A stretch of 64,000 nt of DNA from Tigriopus japonicus (lineage: Eukaryota; Arthropoda; Copepoda; Harpacticoida; Harpacticidae), in contig CM021318.1 of the NCBI GenBank assembly GCA_010645155.1, forward strand, positions 8,671,550-8,735,549, read 5' to 3'. The first letter of the stretch is position 1. Every line of letters starts with the position of its first letter. The notes beneath the pieces are model-generated. The model had not been told where the DNA came from. It saw nothing but the letters and a program-made list of their open reading frames with translations, and ran no database searches. A program made the translations under genes and the position numbers. Of this stretch, positions 44,090 to 57,000 are shown piece by piece.

Positions 44090-46126
44090 CTGAAAGGCAC
44101 CTTATAATCAATATTGCTGTTAAGTAATCAATTGAATTAGAAGAAAAATAAAAAAAACAATTCGAAATAAATTCGAAAACGAAAGAAAATCAAAAGTTAT
44201 TATAATATACAGTAGGAACCCCTGGTCATCTCTATCTTGATATTAAACAAAATATTGGAAGAAGTGGCGGCTCTTCCATTTCTTGGTTCTCGGCTTTTAG
44301 TTTGAATATCAAAAGAAAATCAAGAACCTACAAAAATATAGAGAACAATGTGGCATGTTCAAGTGGCTTGCTTGTAGTTACATAAGTTGGCAAGTGACGT
44401 GGCCAATGTCATGAATTTCTGAATCGTGGAAACTAACATTCGTGAAGGCCTTACTGGAATGCATCAACACGTTTCCACAAAGCACTCTCCTTGTCTACCT
44501 ACCTACAAGTGTCACTATTACACGTGTCCTAAATACGCCTTAGAAGTACTCGTCGGAAACTTCGAATGATATCATCACACGAGTACCAAATATTGCGTTT
44601 GTGAAAGCTTCACCGAAGGCTCTGGATTGGTCCGCAAAAGAAAGGATGCTGGCATAGGTTGTTTGGTTGAATGTGGTGAATGTACTTGAAATTCTCTCTT
44701 TTTCTCTATTTTTAGCAGTTTCACTAGTACTACAGAGTGTCGGACTGTCATTGAATGATACGTGTACCGCCCCGGATATCTCCTTAAAGCAGGAAGTCTA
44801 TGCTCTCTCACCCAACTGACTACTGTACATATGTTAGCATTTCTTACAGTCGGAAAGAATTTTATCAGCCCTTTGTCGAAACTAAGTCTACTTCAAAAGC
44901 TAACGTGTTTAGCTAAATTCCCTTTAACTCTTTTTTGATCGATTCAGAACTAAATCCTATAAGTTGTGCTCTTAGCCTTGTAACAATTTGAATAAAGAAG
45001 CTTTTAGCATTAGCATTATTTGGCGTTCATGTACGGACTCTAGTAAAATGAATAAAGAAGATTTGGAATGGATTTGAAAAATGAAGGGTTCGTGAATTAC
45101 CATCACACTTAACTTGTAATACTCTTTTAACCACTATTTAGATTGAATTCAAACCCTGACCTGATTATAGTTTGCTTTTCTATAGAAAAAATTTGGGTAA
45201 TTAGGAAGAAATTTAGTCCTGGCCAAACGGCGTAAGGTCGAGTCCCTTAGGATCAGATGAAGCTGTCGGGAGAAATCTAATCTGGTATTTAATGTGCTCA
45301 ATCATTTTTGCGCGCGCTACTTCGTTGTGAGTGCCAATTCACGTAGAGTTGTAGATTTGTCTCTTCTCTGAAAAATGCGTTTAGTCATAGAAAATATCCA
45401 AAAGGGGCCCTTGTTTTAAAGACGTCAGACCAAGGGTATAATCAAGATTAATCAAAGATTTTTCATAACCCAATTGCAAAAGACCAATGACATTGATTGG
45501 AGTCCGAAAAGATTAAATAGATTGAGGGTAGATATATCTATATATCTATATATATATATAGATAATAGATAATCACTAAAAAATAGATTGAGGGTGAAAA
45601 AGAGTGGCCCAAAGCTGCATTGTAAAAAAGATTATTTTGCATATTTTATTAGTCTTTTGGATTATGAACTTTTACTTAATTTTTGCTTTAGTGTTGTCAA
45701 TCAAACGAGTTATTTTCAGACTTACTAACAAAACGAAAACATGAATATATTTTGCATGAAACACTAGGAGCTTTTATAAAAACATCGAAGTAAGCTATGA
45801 CCATCCATTTAATAAATCATGTGAAAGACTTATACGACAGCATGATTTTTAAATATCTTTTCTCTTGACTTTCCCAATCGTAATCGTTGGAACCCTTCCA
45901 ATAATAACCAAATTGTCTGTACCTGACAAAGACAAAAGATTCAACGAACGTGCACAAATTTCCATGGCAAATACAATTCTCACTGACTGTATATAAGCAA
46001 TTGAAGGTCTATTGGAAAGCGGAGAGTCTCCTAAGATCCCTAGTTCGCGCAGGTGAATCATAACTCAAACCTTTTAACCCGTTGCATTGCAGTTGGATCC
46101 TCCATTGACTTGAAGGATCTCAAGTC
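44090..46126. other. Intergenic, no gene seen
   Basis: Expected to hold the missing 5' exons or promoter of the zinc-finger gene and the PDI promoter, but no N-terminal domain exon was recognised. A TA microsatellite lies at about 45530-45570. Confidence 0.4.
45516..45595. repeat. TA-rich microsatellite between 14-base direct repeats
   Basis: AATAGATTGAGGGT occurs at 45516-45529 and again at 45582-45595, on either side of a run of TATATC and TA units and GATAATAGATAATC. Confidence 0.7.
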
Positions 46127-48026
46127 ATGAACATGAGGTGGCTCCTGTGTTTGGTGATTGTTGGCCTTGCTCACTCTAGCGAAATAAAACTAGATAATGG
46201 GGTTCTGGTCCTAACCAAGGACAACTTCGATGATGCTATCAAGGAGAATGAGTTGATTTTGGTAGAATTCTATGCTCCATGGTGTGGCCATTGCAAATCT
46301 TTAGCTCCAGGTAAGACTTCCACATTTTTGAATGCGAAGTTAAGGAAAACAGTTATTATTCTTTTCAGAATATGAGAAGGCAGCAAAGGCTTTGAGCGAA
46401 TCAGAATCGCCAATTAAATTGGCAAAGGTGGACGCCACAATAGAAAAGGAATTGGGAGAGAAATTTGAAGTCAAGGGTTATCCAACGCTGAAGTTCTTTA
46501 AAGATGGATCTCCCAAAGACTACACAGGGCCACGTGATGCTGAGGTGGATAAATCATGACTTGTTCAAGAATCAAATGATTACTAAGTGTTTTTCCTATT
46601 ATTTAGGGAATTGTTTCTTGGCTCAATAAGAAGATTGGACCTCCAGCCAAAGAGATCAAGACAGTGGAAGAAGCAAAGGCTGAAACCGACAAACATGATG
46701 TGGTCGTCATTGGTTTCTTCAAGGATCAAAGCACAGAAGATGCCAAAGAGTTCATCAAGACGGCAGATGACGATGATCAAACAACCTATCTTATTACATC
46801 AGAGACAAAAGTTTGGGACAATTACAAAGTTAAAAAGGACTCTGTTATTCTAATCAAAAACTTTGATGACGGAAAGGCCGTTTTTGAGGGCAAGATCAAG
46901 GCAGAGGATATCAAGACATGGGTGGCCGTCGAATCTCTGCCTCTAATCAGCGAGTTTGTTCAAGAGCAACTGAACAAGATTTTTGGATCAAATATCAAGG
47001 CCCATTTCCTACTGTTGGCTCCAAAGAGCGGAGAGGTAGGATAATCATTATTAATGTTTTGACTAAATATGTCAACATTTCATTGGCATTTCAGAACTAT
47101 GAAGCACAAATGGCGGCTTTGAAGCCTGTGGCCAAAGCCAATAAGGGTAAAATCATCTTCGTCCATGTTGATTCCGAAAATAACGAAACGGCCCAAGTTT
47201 TGGAGTTCTTCGGAGTCAAACCCGAAAATCTTCCCAAATATGTCATTCTGGAGGTATCGAAAGGACCGTTCTTGGCTTGATATGTTCTATATTTGCACGG
47301 CATGGATTATTTTTTTCAGTTGGAAAAGAACGCAAAATATGTGTGTGACAAGGAGAGCGTGATTGAGAAAGAGGTTGCCCAATTTGTGGAGGATTTCTTT
47401 GCTGAAAAACTAGTCAAGACTTTGAAGAGTGCCGAAATCCCCGAAGATTGGGATAAAGAACCAGTCAAGGTTTTGGTTGGCAAAAACTTCAAGGACGTTG
47501 CCTTCGACAAATCCAAGCACGTTTTTATTGAGTTTTACGCTCCCTGGTGTGGTAAGTATTCCATTTACCAATAAAGATGGAACTTAATATTTCTTCAATT
47601 AAATGCAATATTGTTCTGAAACAAGGTCATTGCAAGTCTTTGGCTCCAACTTGGGAAAAGTTGGGCGAACATTTCAAGGACAGTAAAGATGTTATCATTG
47701 CCAAAATGGACGCGATTGATAATGAGGTTGAAGAGGCTCAAATTCAAGGTTTCCCCACGCTCAAGTTGTTCAAGAAAGAGACCAACGAAATTGTGGACTA
47801 TGCCGGTAAGCAAAAATCTCCGATGAGATGCGAAAACTACTTTTGATCCGATGGCAATACCAATTGGTCGAATATTTTAGGAAAGCGGGAATTGGACGAT
47901 ATGGTGAAGTTCGTTGAATCTGGCGGTGATCAAAAGACTGCAGTACCTCCAGTGTCATTGGAAGAAGAAGATTTGGAGGAGGTTGATGAGAATGACGAGG
48001 AAGACAGCAAGAAAGATGAATTATAA
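46127..48026 (+). CDS. PDI: Protein disulfide isomerase
   Basis: ER-lumen oxidoreductase and chaperone that forms and rearranges disulfides. Seven exons (46127-46310, 46369-46544, 46607-47035, 47095-47253, 47320-47551, 47626-47805, 47881-48026) give 501 residues in a-b-b'-a' order. A signal peptide ([13 protein letters not shown]) is followed by the first active site, [14 protein letters not shown] (CGHC at 53-56), and a second identical one (CGHC at 393-396). The intron after exon 5 splits the second active site between Cys and Gly-His-Cys. The C-terminal tail is acidic ([16 protein letters not shown]) and ends KKDEL, the ER retrieval signal. An in-frame ATG two codons downstream is an alternative start. 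An AATAAA lies at 48223-48228. Confidence 0.97.
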
Positions 48027-48222
48027 TGGATAGGACATCATTCTGTGTTCGATAAGATTGCTATTTTTTGTATATCTAAAAAGCCAGGTACATCCCTCTG
48101 TGATACGTTATGCAAGATAGAGATGAGATGAGTGAGGAAGAAACGAGAGGCGTCAAAAGAAAAAAAACGGTGCACATGTTACAAAAATGACTTGTTCTCA
48201 AATGTTCGCCGACATTTATTTC

Positions 48223-48228
48223 AATAAA
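48223..48228 (+). terminator. PDI poly(A) signal
   Basis: AATAAA about 200 bases after the KDEL stop. Confidence 0.65.
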
Positions 48229-50107
48229 GATTGTGTTCACACGTGTCTAAATCAAAGTTGCACATACATCTGCATCATTTTCAGCTAAGTTCGGATTATT
48301 TTTCTTGTAATATTGAGATTAAGTTCGTAATCATCACAGATTTCATTCATTAGAGTCAAGCTAGATGAAGAAGTTCAGAAAAGAGAAGGAGCAGATTTTT
48401 TTTGAAACAAATTAAGCGCTCTGGAGAGTCAAAAGATTCAGGGATTCGAATCATTTGCGTTTTCCGAATTGAAATTCGAGTCCATAATGTGTTTAGATCT
48501 CGCCAACAATGGCAAATGGGGAACTTTTTTTCAAAGACATAGAGGACAAAGAATGCGAAAAAGGGGACGTCCAAATTGCCATTTTTACAATCTTCTTTTG
48601 TACAAGTGCAGAACAAAGAGAAAGGGGAACGCGACTTTTCGTAAGATCATGATGACTTTTGCGGGTAGGTAGAATGCCAATTGCGGTTTTTGATTGCACT
48701 TGAGACTAGGATTTTAGTTGTTTTAAAAAACCGGGATGAAATGAAAGGGATTAGTGTTGAGAGTGGAAACGCACAAAATAGGAAAACGAGTAGAGAAGGT
48801 CGAGGAACAAAGAAATAACCGGGACTGTCTATCATATCTAGTTGCTGTTGTTGTAAGGATGATAATAATAATAAACGTAGTACGTATTCTTTGGCAAACA
48901 TATCATATACTCGTTGCAGACATAACAAATATATTCTGTATCTATCTTGTATTATAATCTTTATCTTATACGTTTTCATGTTCATCATCTTTTTCTGTAT
49001 TAGTTGTAATAATCATCGTCATTGTAGTAGCAATAGTAGTAGTAGTTGTTGTTGTTTTTGTTGTAGGGGAAGTAATAATAGAAGTAGATGTATTATTATT
49101 AGTAGTAGTAGTAGCAGTACCAGTTCTTGTAGTAATTGAAGTGGAATTGTAATATTAAGGCAATCTCTATAGTAATGATAGTACTCGATCATGTTCATGA
49201 ATTGTTATTATTACCCATAATGTACGAACAATTACCAAACACAACAAATTCTTTCAAAATTTGGGGCAGTGTCAATTTCATTCATCGTTGACGCTGTGTT
49301 CTGTAGAGCTTCAATTTCAAGGTGCTTTGTGTGTCTGAAAACTTGAAGGAAATAATCCATTACTGTATAAATGTGGGCGCATTATCTTTCCAAAAGTTTT
49401 GTGTTATCTGATGGTTGTGGCTGTTATCATCATCAAAGGAATTACTTTTGTAAATCTTGTATCAGTCTCTCTCCTGTCACATCTTTTCAGATTTTGCCAC
49501 TATATAAAAAGGCGATCAAAAGGTGATGATTTCATGTATCTTTGGAACCCAAATTTTGAAAATACCATGAAGAAATTGGAAACAAAGCCAGCCAGATCTT
49601 GGAAATGCAGTGGAATGAAAGAGACTTAAAATCTAACATACTAAAACGTGGGGATTCAAATGTGTTTTTGATGAGAGATGTTCTTATAATAATGTTGATC
49701 ACTGGGAAAGGTTGCTCAATTGACCTAGAGAAGCTTGCCTGCTAAGGTGTACAAGTGTGTGGTTAAGTGTGACTAATTTCTGTGGAAACAAGGATCACAT
49801 AATAGATTGATGCCCTATTTAAGGAAACAAATGGGTTCCAAGAACAATTGTACTTCATGGGTTGAACCAGGAACCGAACGCCCACCAAAGGGCATCCATC
49901 CTGGCCTTACGAGGGTGTGTGTGTCTGTGAGGCACCAGACGTTTCAATTTACGCTGGGTGGGTCAGTGAGTGAGTGAGTAAGTAAGTGAGCGTGTTGGGA
50001 GGTGTGTGTGCGCCAATGAACGCGGATTTGTGCTCGATTAATTAGTCGCAAGTCATCTTCTTCACTCGTGGGGTTGTCTTGTGAGGTAGGTGGGGTTTGC
50101 CTCGCAG
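48229..50107. other. Between convergent PDI and tramtrack-like genes
   Basis: Probably largely 3' UTR of the distal tramtrack-like isoform. It holds TNN-type trinucleotide DNA (48990-49140) and a GTGA run near 49965-49993. No coding sequence was recognised. Confidence 0.4.
48990..49140. repeat. Degenerate trinucleotide (TAG/TTG/TAA) tract
   Basis: About 150 bases made largely of TAG, TTG, TAA and GTA triplets. It yields Ser/Asn/Cys-rich frames that should not be read as protein. Confidence 0.75.
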
Positions 50108-51000
50108 TCAACGGGAGCGATTGCTGCTGGTCGGGGTGTTACTGAGACGTTTCCGCGAAGACTTAGGAGCTGGCGGTGAAACCGGGCCTTCATCTTCATC
50201 GATATCGTTCCCACGGACGGGTGGCGACGCCATGCCAAGAAGGGGGTTCATTAACAAAGCCATTGAAGTTGGAGTGGCAGCCATGGCCTCCTGGGCCTCC
50301 TTGATGCCTGCCAGTTTGCCCTCGTTATTGACCTGATCGGACAGGCCCAAAAACGGATTAACGAGGAGGGACGAGTGACTCAGACTGGCTGCAGCTGCTG
50401 CGGCTACGGTGGCGGCGGAATTGGCAGCAGATGCTGCTGACGCTGTGGCCGAATCTGCCTTGGGGATGACACAATCGTGGGCGGTCTTCAAATGACTCTT
50501 CATTTTGTCCGGCCGGGAAAACTCCTTCTGACAAATGGGACAGGGAAAGACTTTGCGCTCCGCCCCCTCATGATAGAGGAAGGCATGTCGCTGGAAGCTG
50601 TACTTGTTCTTGAAATTCTTGGTGATTTGTACCCTTTCACACTCTATGCAGCGATACGTGCCATCAGCTGACATGGTGGCATAACGCAGGAGGTCCAATC
50701 CGCGGACGGACATCTCCGAAAATGACTTTGTACCCGAGCGATCCCCACGCTCGTGACGTTCAGATCTCTCGGATCTTTCGGATCTCTCCGAGCTGGGGGG
50801 CGTGTCATCGGGACGTGAACTATCATGATTATTGGGCGACAAGTAGGGGGAGGGCGACCGCCGACTCGAGCTACTGCGCGAGGAGGGCGTGGCAAGACGG
50901 GGCGGGCGAGTGCGAGGGGACTCAATAGTACTACCTGGGGTATGGTGATTTGACGATTGATCAATCGCCGGCCATAACTCTTTCTTGGGAGTAAGCATAC
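50108..51000 (-). CDS. ttk: Tramtrack-like finger exon B
   Basis: Encodes a Ser/Arg-rich stretch with SER repeats, then two fingers: [10 protein letters not shown], an unusual insert, and [12 protein letters not shown]; then [20 protein letters not shown] with KTAH. An Ala-rich region and a Pro/Ser tail follow. The phase-1 acceptor matches the donor at 57445, so B can replace A after the 57-base exon across a 6.4-kb intron. Confidence 0.82.
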
Positions 51001-54000
51001 CTGGAACAAATAGCAATATTGTTGAGTGGTGGAAGAAACAATACGTTAGTGCTTGCAAGGGGGAGGAGTATTTTTTCACTCTGTTAGGTTTCTGTCACTG
51101 ATAGCTCACACTTACTTCGATTTCTTTAAACATTTTTTGAGAAAGGATTCGAGGATTTTATCATAATCTTAAGAATTAAAGTTGTTAAAAGGCTTTTATC
51201 TGGAGCCGAATTAAAAATGGCTTTAGTTACAGCGATCCCTCAGATGCTGTTAAAAATTTCACAACCGAATTTTCGCTAATTCGTATTTACCGGTACTACA
51301 TTTTTTCATCTCTTTATGAGAAGCTGCCTCGGTCACCCTCTCCATTTTTTAGTTTGAACCAAAGTTTGAACCAAGGAAAGCGAGGTTGGTAAAAAGCAAC
51401 TATCTTCTATTTCTAGTCATTTTGTAGTGAACTAAGGCCTTGACCCAGGCCCGAGTAAAAATGAACTTGAACTCAAATCAGAGGGATAGAAATTCTAAAT
51501 AAAGTAAAACGTCAAGTTATCAATAGTTTAAGCGAGCCAGTGGCACAGTTGGACTGGGGGAAATCCCGTTCTAAAATTGTACTGTTTATTCCGTTCGCGT
51601 GAGACGGGATTTTCCTCTTATTACAACCTTTTCTTCGTCGTTTATCATAAACACTACCTCATTTCCTAGAATCAAAGCTTGCAAACTCCATTGGTTCAAA
51701 TCACATTCAGCTCTGTACGTTCTTTTTTAAATTTCATTCTTCATGAACGAAGGCTATGAAGTTTTTAAGAGCTACAGTCATTAATGGTAAATCTTAAGTA
51801 TTGAGATTTTTGGAAACGTCAATAATATTTGTAACTAAAGCAACGTAAAACTTCTCACTTATTCTAATATCGATAAGCTGAATGTTAAAAGTAGGGCACG
51901 AACAATGTTGCAAAATGCAATTTGCACTAAACAGGGAACTTTTGGAGATTTTAGTCATATTCAGCAACTTTTCGATTTTTTCGCAACAAACAGGAACTTT
52001 TGGCCTTTGCAAACATTGAAACCCTGCGGATTTTTTTTTCGAAATATATACTCTACATACGCTTTTATAGGAACTTTTAAAATCTTAGTAGCTTCTTTGA
52101 ATCCTACAAAAAATTGTACAAAGCAAAACTATGTTCTTAGGGAAGCCAAAGGATAAAGAAATGACAAATTTAAATTACCAAACTTTCATCCAAAATTGAG
52201 ACCAACTTTTAACACACAGACTCATAAAAAGTTCCTCAGATAGGTATTTTCTAAGTAACGGTTCAACTATTCGAAAAAAATAATATACAATAAAAAACAA
52301 TTCAAAAGATAAAATGAGAGTTGGAGCACCACTGATGGCAACAACTTTAAAAAATCATAATTCTCAATAAAATGTTAAATTTTAAATGAGAAATTTAAAT
52401 TTGAAATTTGAAGCACTATCTTGGTGACAAATAAAAAGTGAGTTGGTGTGGTTTAAGTTGGTAAATGAGAAGCTAACCTTTAAATGCATGCTTTTTCGCT
52501 ACCAGTAATTTCAGCAAGTTTGCCTCCCTCAAAGCCGTGGTGACATATTATTTTGGAATTACAAGTTCAGAAACTAAGAACTAGAAGCCATTGACACTGC
52601 CAAATTTAGAACAATTATGCACATACTAAGAAATTTTTCTTGAGTCACTTTTTGGTTTATAATGTTGAAAACCAATTAAATTGTTCAAGAGCGTTATTAA
52701 AAGGGAAAAAGTGGCATAAAAATTCAAAATTATAAATAAATCCTAAATTTTGAAAACTTTGACCTTTTTGGTGTTTTTCAAAAATTCTTCAGGCGCCCCC
52801 TGAAAGATGCCAGAGCTCCCTAAGGGGGCCCTTACCCCCAGTTTAAGAACCGCTGTGCTAGTACAATATTTCTCCTTGATATGACCTATGATTAGAGAGG
52901 TAAATACGATGCGAAAAGCAACAAGGACGTTAAATGGTTTGCAATTCCACGTACATAGAAACGTTTCATCTGGATACCCTCTCATGAAGTTAAGATAGAG
53001 TTGCAACGTAAGCCCTTTTTATGTACAATTCTTTTGTTGTGTTTATTTAACTTAACTTCATAAGAGAGTTCATGTTTCCACATGAAACATTTCTGTGCGC
53101 GTGGAAGAGCAAACTATACAGCGTCCGTTCTGCTTTTCGCATCAAATTTACCTCTCCACTTATGATATTACCTTTCAAATTACTGTACCAAACAACTACG
53201 ATGAAATTTCAAAGCATTATCTTGGTGACAAATGAAAAGTCAGTTGGTGTGGTTTAAGTTAAGTTTGGCTACAAGTGGAAAAACAAAAACGGAAAACAAG
53301 AACACGTATCTCATACAAGAACAAGTAAGTACTGTATGTATGTATGTGTATCTTTCGTTTCAGTTGAGCACAGATATCGTTACATACTGTAGAAATGACA
53401 CAATGTTCAAAAGTCTGTTCAGAAGAAAAAAAATCTTTTATTTTCTATAAACTGAATCGTTTTCCTGTTAATGTTCGCAGACGCATTCCAGATGTTAACT
53501 ACAATGCAACTTGAAAGAAAATAGAAGGATTTCTACAGACACTTGACCCCAAATCGTGGGTAAGCTTTGAAGACCTGTTTTTTCTGTATCAGCCAAGTTT
53601 ATATTTATTAATTTTTTTTTTTTTGTTGCTAAAGAGCTAAAGAGCTAATTTCGGATTTGTAACCGATACAAAGAAATAGCACATTTCTCTTGCATTAACA
53701 GAAAACATGTAAATCAGGAAAAGAAAAACCTATTCCGGGAATTCAGGACCACAATCATTTAAAAAATTCCGCGAACATCTTCCATCCCAAAGTAACTTTG
53801 ATTTTCAATATCTTACACTCTGCCAATTTTAACCGTAATCAGGATCTATTTTCTCCTTGATTGGTGACAATGTTTCCGCACATTATTTGCTTCTTGAACC
53901 AATGCCCATCTGTAACTTACGCAAAAATACTTATTTTGCGAAGCACTTCAAGGGTCGTTATCAAATTGATTCAGTTTGTTTTCTAAAGCCTGACGTTGAA

Positions 54001-57000
54001 GTACAGTATGCTCAAGTCCACAAGTACAGAATTACAAATTGATCCATTCATTTCAATGTGCGATGGTGAATTGAAATTTGTCTTAATCAAAAGTTATTTT
54101 TAGTTATTTATTTTTAATCCAATAAGATTTTTACAGTGCTCTTGAACGAATGTGCATTATTGTTAATGAGCAAATTTTTCACTTGTTTTGAAGCCCGTTT
54201 TACTTCCTTTCTATTTTATTTATTATTGTGGACCGTCTGGAACTTAAATCCTGGATGTTGAATTACGAGTAAATAAAAGAACTTTTTTATCAGTAATTTT
54301 GCTCTCATCAAGAGGACACTTTCCCTCATAATTTTAAGACAGAAAAAAACGAAAAAGAGGAAGATTCTCCTTCGCTTTGCTTTTTTATTTGTCGACAATA
54401 GGTCTGCAGTATCGGATATTTAGTTGTGATAACATTATACACATAAGTTATGTTTACCCTGTAACTTTTAAAACCCATAAATCGAAATTCCATTATGATA
54501 TTCATCAAACAGGATAAGGCCTTTTTATTAGGTTTGATTGGTTGAAATTGGTTGCGTTCGATTATTTGGTTTGAAATTATAACACCACTACAATTGAACA
54601 CATTGTCTTTGGTGAACCAAGATAAACCCAAGCAAAACCCAGACTAGCCCAAAGGATTCATAGAGCAAATCCCGATTCAAAGGTGGTTCAACAAAAAGCT
54701 CTAAATCGAAGAATTCATTCGCTAACTTTTGGACTTGATTTTGTTCAGTTTAGGAATACTTACCGTGATTAGCATCAAAATACCATTTTTCATAAGTTTA
54801 TTATAGTATGTGCTACTTTATATTTCCAGTATTGTTGAGAACATTAGAAAAAGACATGATTTGTGTAAAAGTTGGTAAAAATGATTCCAATTGTCATAAA
54901 AAATATTCACAAGGACTATTGAGATAGGGTAGACCTTCAATGCACGATGATTTACAATTGGGTAGTTAATTTCTTCTTCTTTCCAATTTCTCATTCAACA
55001 AAATTTAGACAAACTCAAAAGAAAAAACGAAGAGTCTCTCTCTTTTGTAAGAACACATCAATCATCCTATCTTTTCTTACGTTTGTAAATGGTAGTAGAG
55101 ATTAGTATAAATGACAACAATGGCAGCCACAGAATGAATTCCAATCATTCTTCTTCCTTTAAAGATGAGAGACATCGGGGAAGGAAGGAAAGAAAGAAAA
55201 AAACAAAGTAAGAGAGCGAGCGAGAGCGCGAAAAGGCACAACAGGGTGGTCCCAAATCATTGGAACAGAAATTAATGGAAGACGAGTGATGGTTGCGCGT
55301 GAATCACAAACTTAATCCAAGTAAGTGGGATCGACAGCAAAGAAATGAATTAAGGGAAAAAACGGATGTGCGTAAAAATCTTTAAAGCTGTCCAAGAACA
55401 AGTTCCAGGGCACACCTGGAACAAGCACCACATTTGTGAAGGTTCTGACTAATTCCATGTGTGTTCTCTACTCGGTTAATAGTAATAATCAATCTCAATC
55501 TAGTTTTTTTCAACGTCTATGCACATTGCATAGAACGTTATTTTGCTTGCCTTTTTTACAATTATGCCCAAATATTCGCTTTTTTCATGGAAATGCCTCT
55601 AAAAGTGTAAAAATAGAAAGGAAAGGCGAATTGCACACAACAAAACATAAATACATATGTTACAGTAATTCAGGAGTATATAAAGATGCTGTCCTTGAGT
55701 AATGGTTGTGATTGTGTAAGAGCGTAGAGCTGATGATGATAATGATAGTACGAGAGATCAGAAGTAGACCAAAAAATGCCAAAATTGTTCCAAGTAGTAA
55801 TACCTCCGGCCGAAAAATGAGTTTCTGAAAAAGGGGCAGGGGAGGGCGGGGTTTAGGGGCAGATTCGTTCGAGTTTGAGAATATTGTGCAAAATATCTTT
55901 AGCAGAAAATAATTCTAAATCCAGAGATTGTGTGAAGGAAATGTAAAATATTGCACGAAGGACGTTGCTGTAGCTATAGTTGTATGCAGTAATAGTTATC
56001 GTTGTAGTTATACTTGCTGTTCCACTTTTTTTCTTTCTCAGTTCTGACAGTAGGAGACAGTGGTCCATTTCTATGATGAAGGCCTCAGAGTGTGAAAAAA
56101 TAACGGCGAGGGTGGGGAAAAACGGTCAATATCAGGTGTGAAACAACGTTCTGACGGTATATTTCAGGGGCGGTAAGGCGATGAGGGTTATGAAAGTAGA
56201 AAAATGAGGACGGGGATTCTGAATTGAGAGCGAGAAAAATATGGATTTGGATATCTAACTGCCATTCTGCATCCATCAGATTTAAGTTTTTAATACCATC
56301 AGGTCTCAAGAATATGAATCTGTATTTAGGGGATTGAGGGTGGCTGTTTTTCGGGGTAGGGGGCGCTTTGTTTAGCTTACAATGGTTGGATGGGGTGAAA
56401 CAGATGAGGGCGGTGTGGCAGGACAATCAGCCACTGAACCAGCACTGCTTGTACTGCCGCCCCAGCCATGAACAGCCCTCAAATGGGCCGTCATGTTGTC
56501 CTTTCGGTTGAACTTTTTCGAGCACACAGTGCACGGATAGGATTTTCGGTTCAAGTGGGTGGTAACGTAATGTCGGTGAAAATTGGAAGGATGGGTGTAG
56601 GCGTTATTGCACACCTTACAACGGTAAGTGTTGCCCTCTTGAATGCAAAAGCTGCGGATACTAATGGGATTGGAAGCGTCCATAGGGGACGACTTCGAAG
56701 ACTTGGACGGGGAAGAATTGGGCGAATTGCTGGCCGTGGCAGCATTGTAAAGAGCGGCCAGTTCGGCCTCGGCATGAAATTGGAACGAAGCTAGATAGTT
56801 GTTGGCTGCCATGACAGGGGCATCTTGGGGCAAGGCATCTGCGGCACTGGCGGCCGCAGTCAAGAGTGCGGCCGAAGCCGACAGAGATTTGGCTTTATGG
56901 GTGGGGGCGACCGTGTCGCAAAGACCTCCTTGGCCGTACAGACCATTGGCGAGACGCTCTTCCCAGAACTTCTTCATACTAATGCCTTCATCCACTTTGG

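Noticed and set aside
49001..49139. Ser/Asn/Cys-rich frame in the trinucleotide tract
   Set aside because: Produced by TAG/TTG/TAA repeats; no start context or partner exons.
51538..51710. tRNA-like or SINE-like signal: TGGCACAGTTGG resembles an A box and GGTTCAAATC near 51692 resembles a B box
   Set aside because: The two boxes are about 150 bases apart, far beyond tRNA spacing, and no cloverleaf or acceptor stem is evident.
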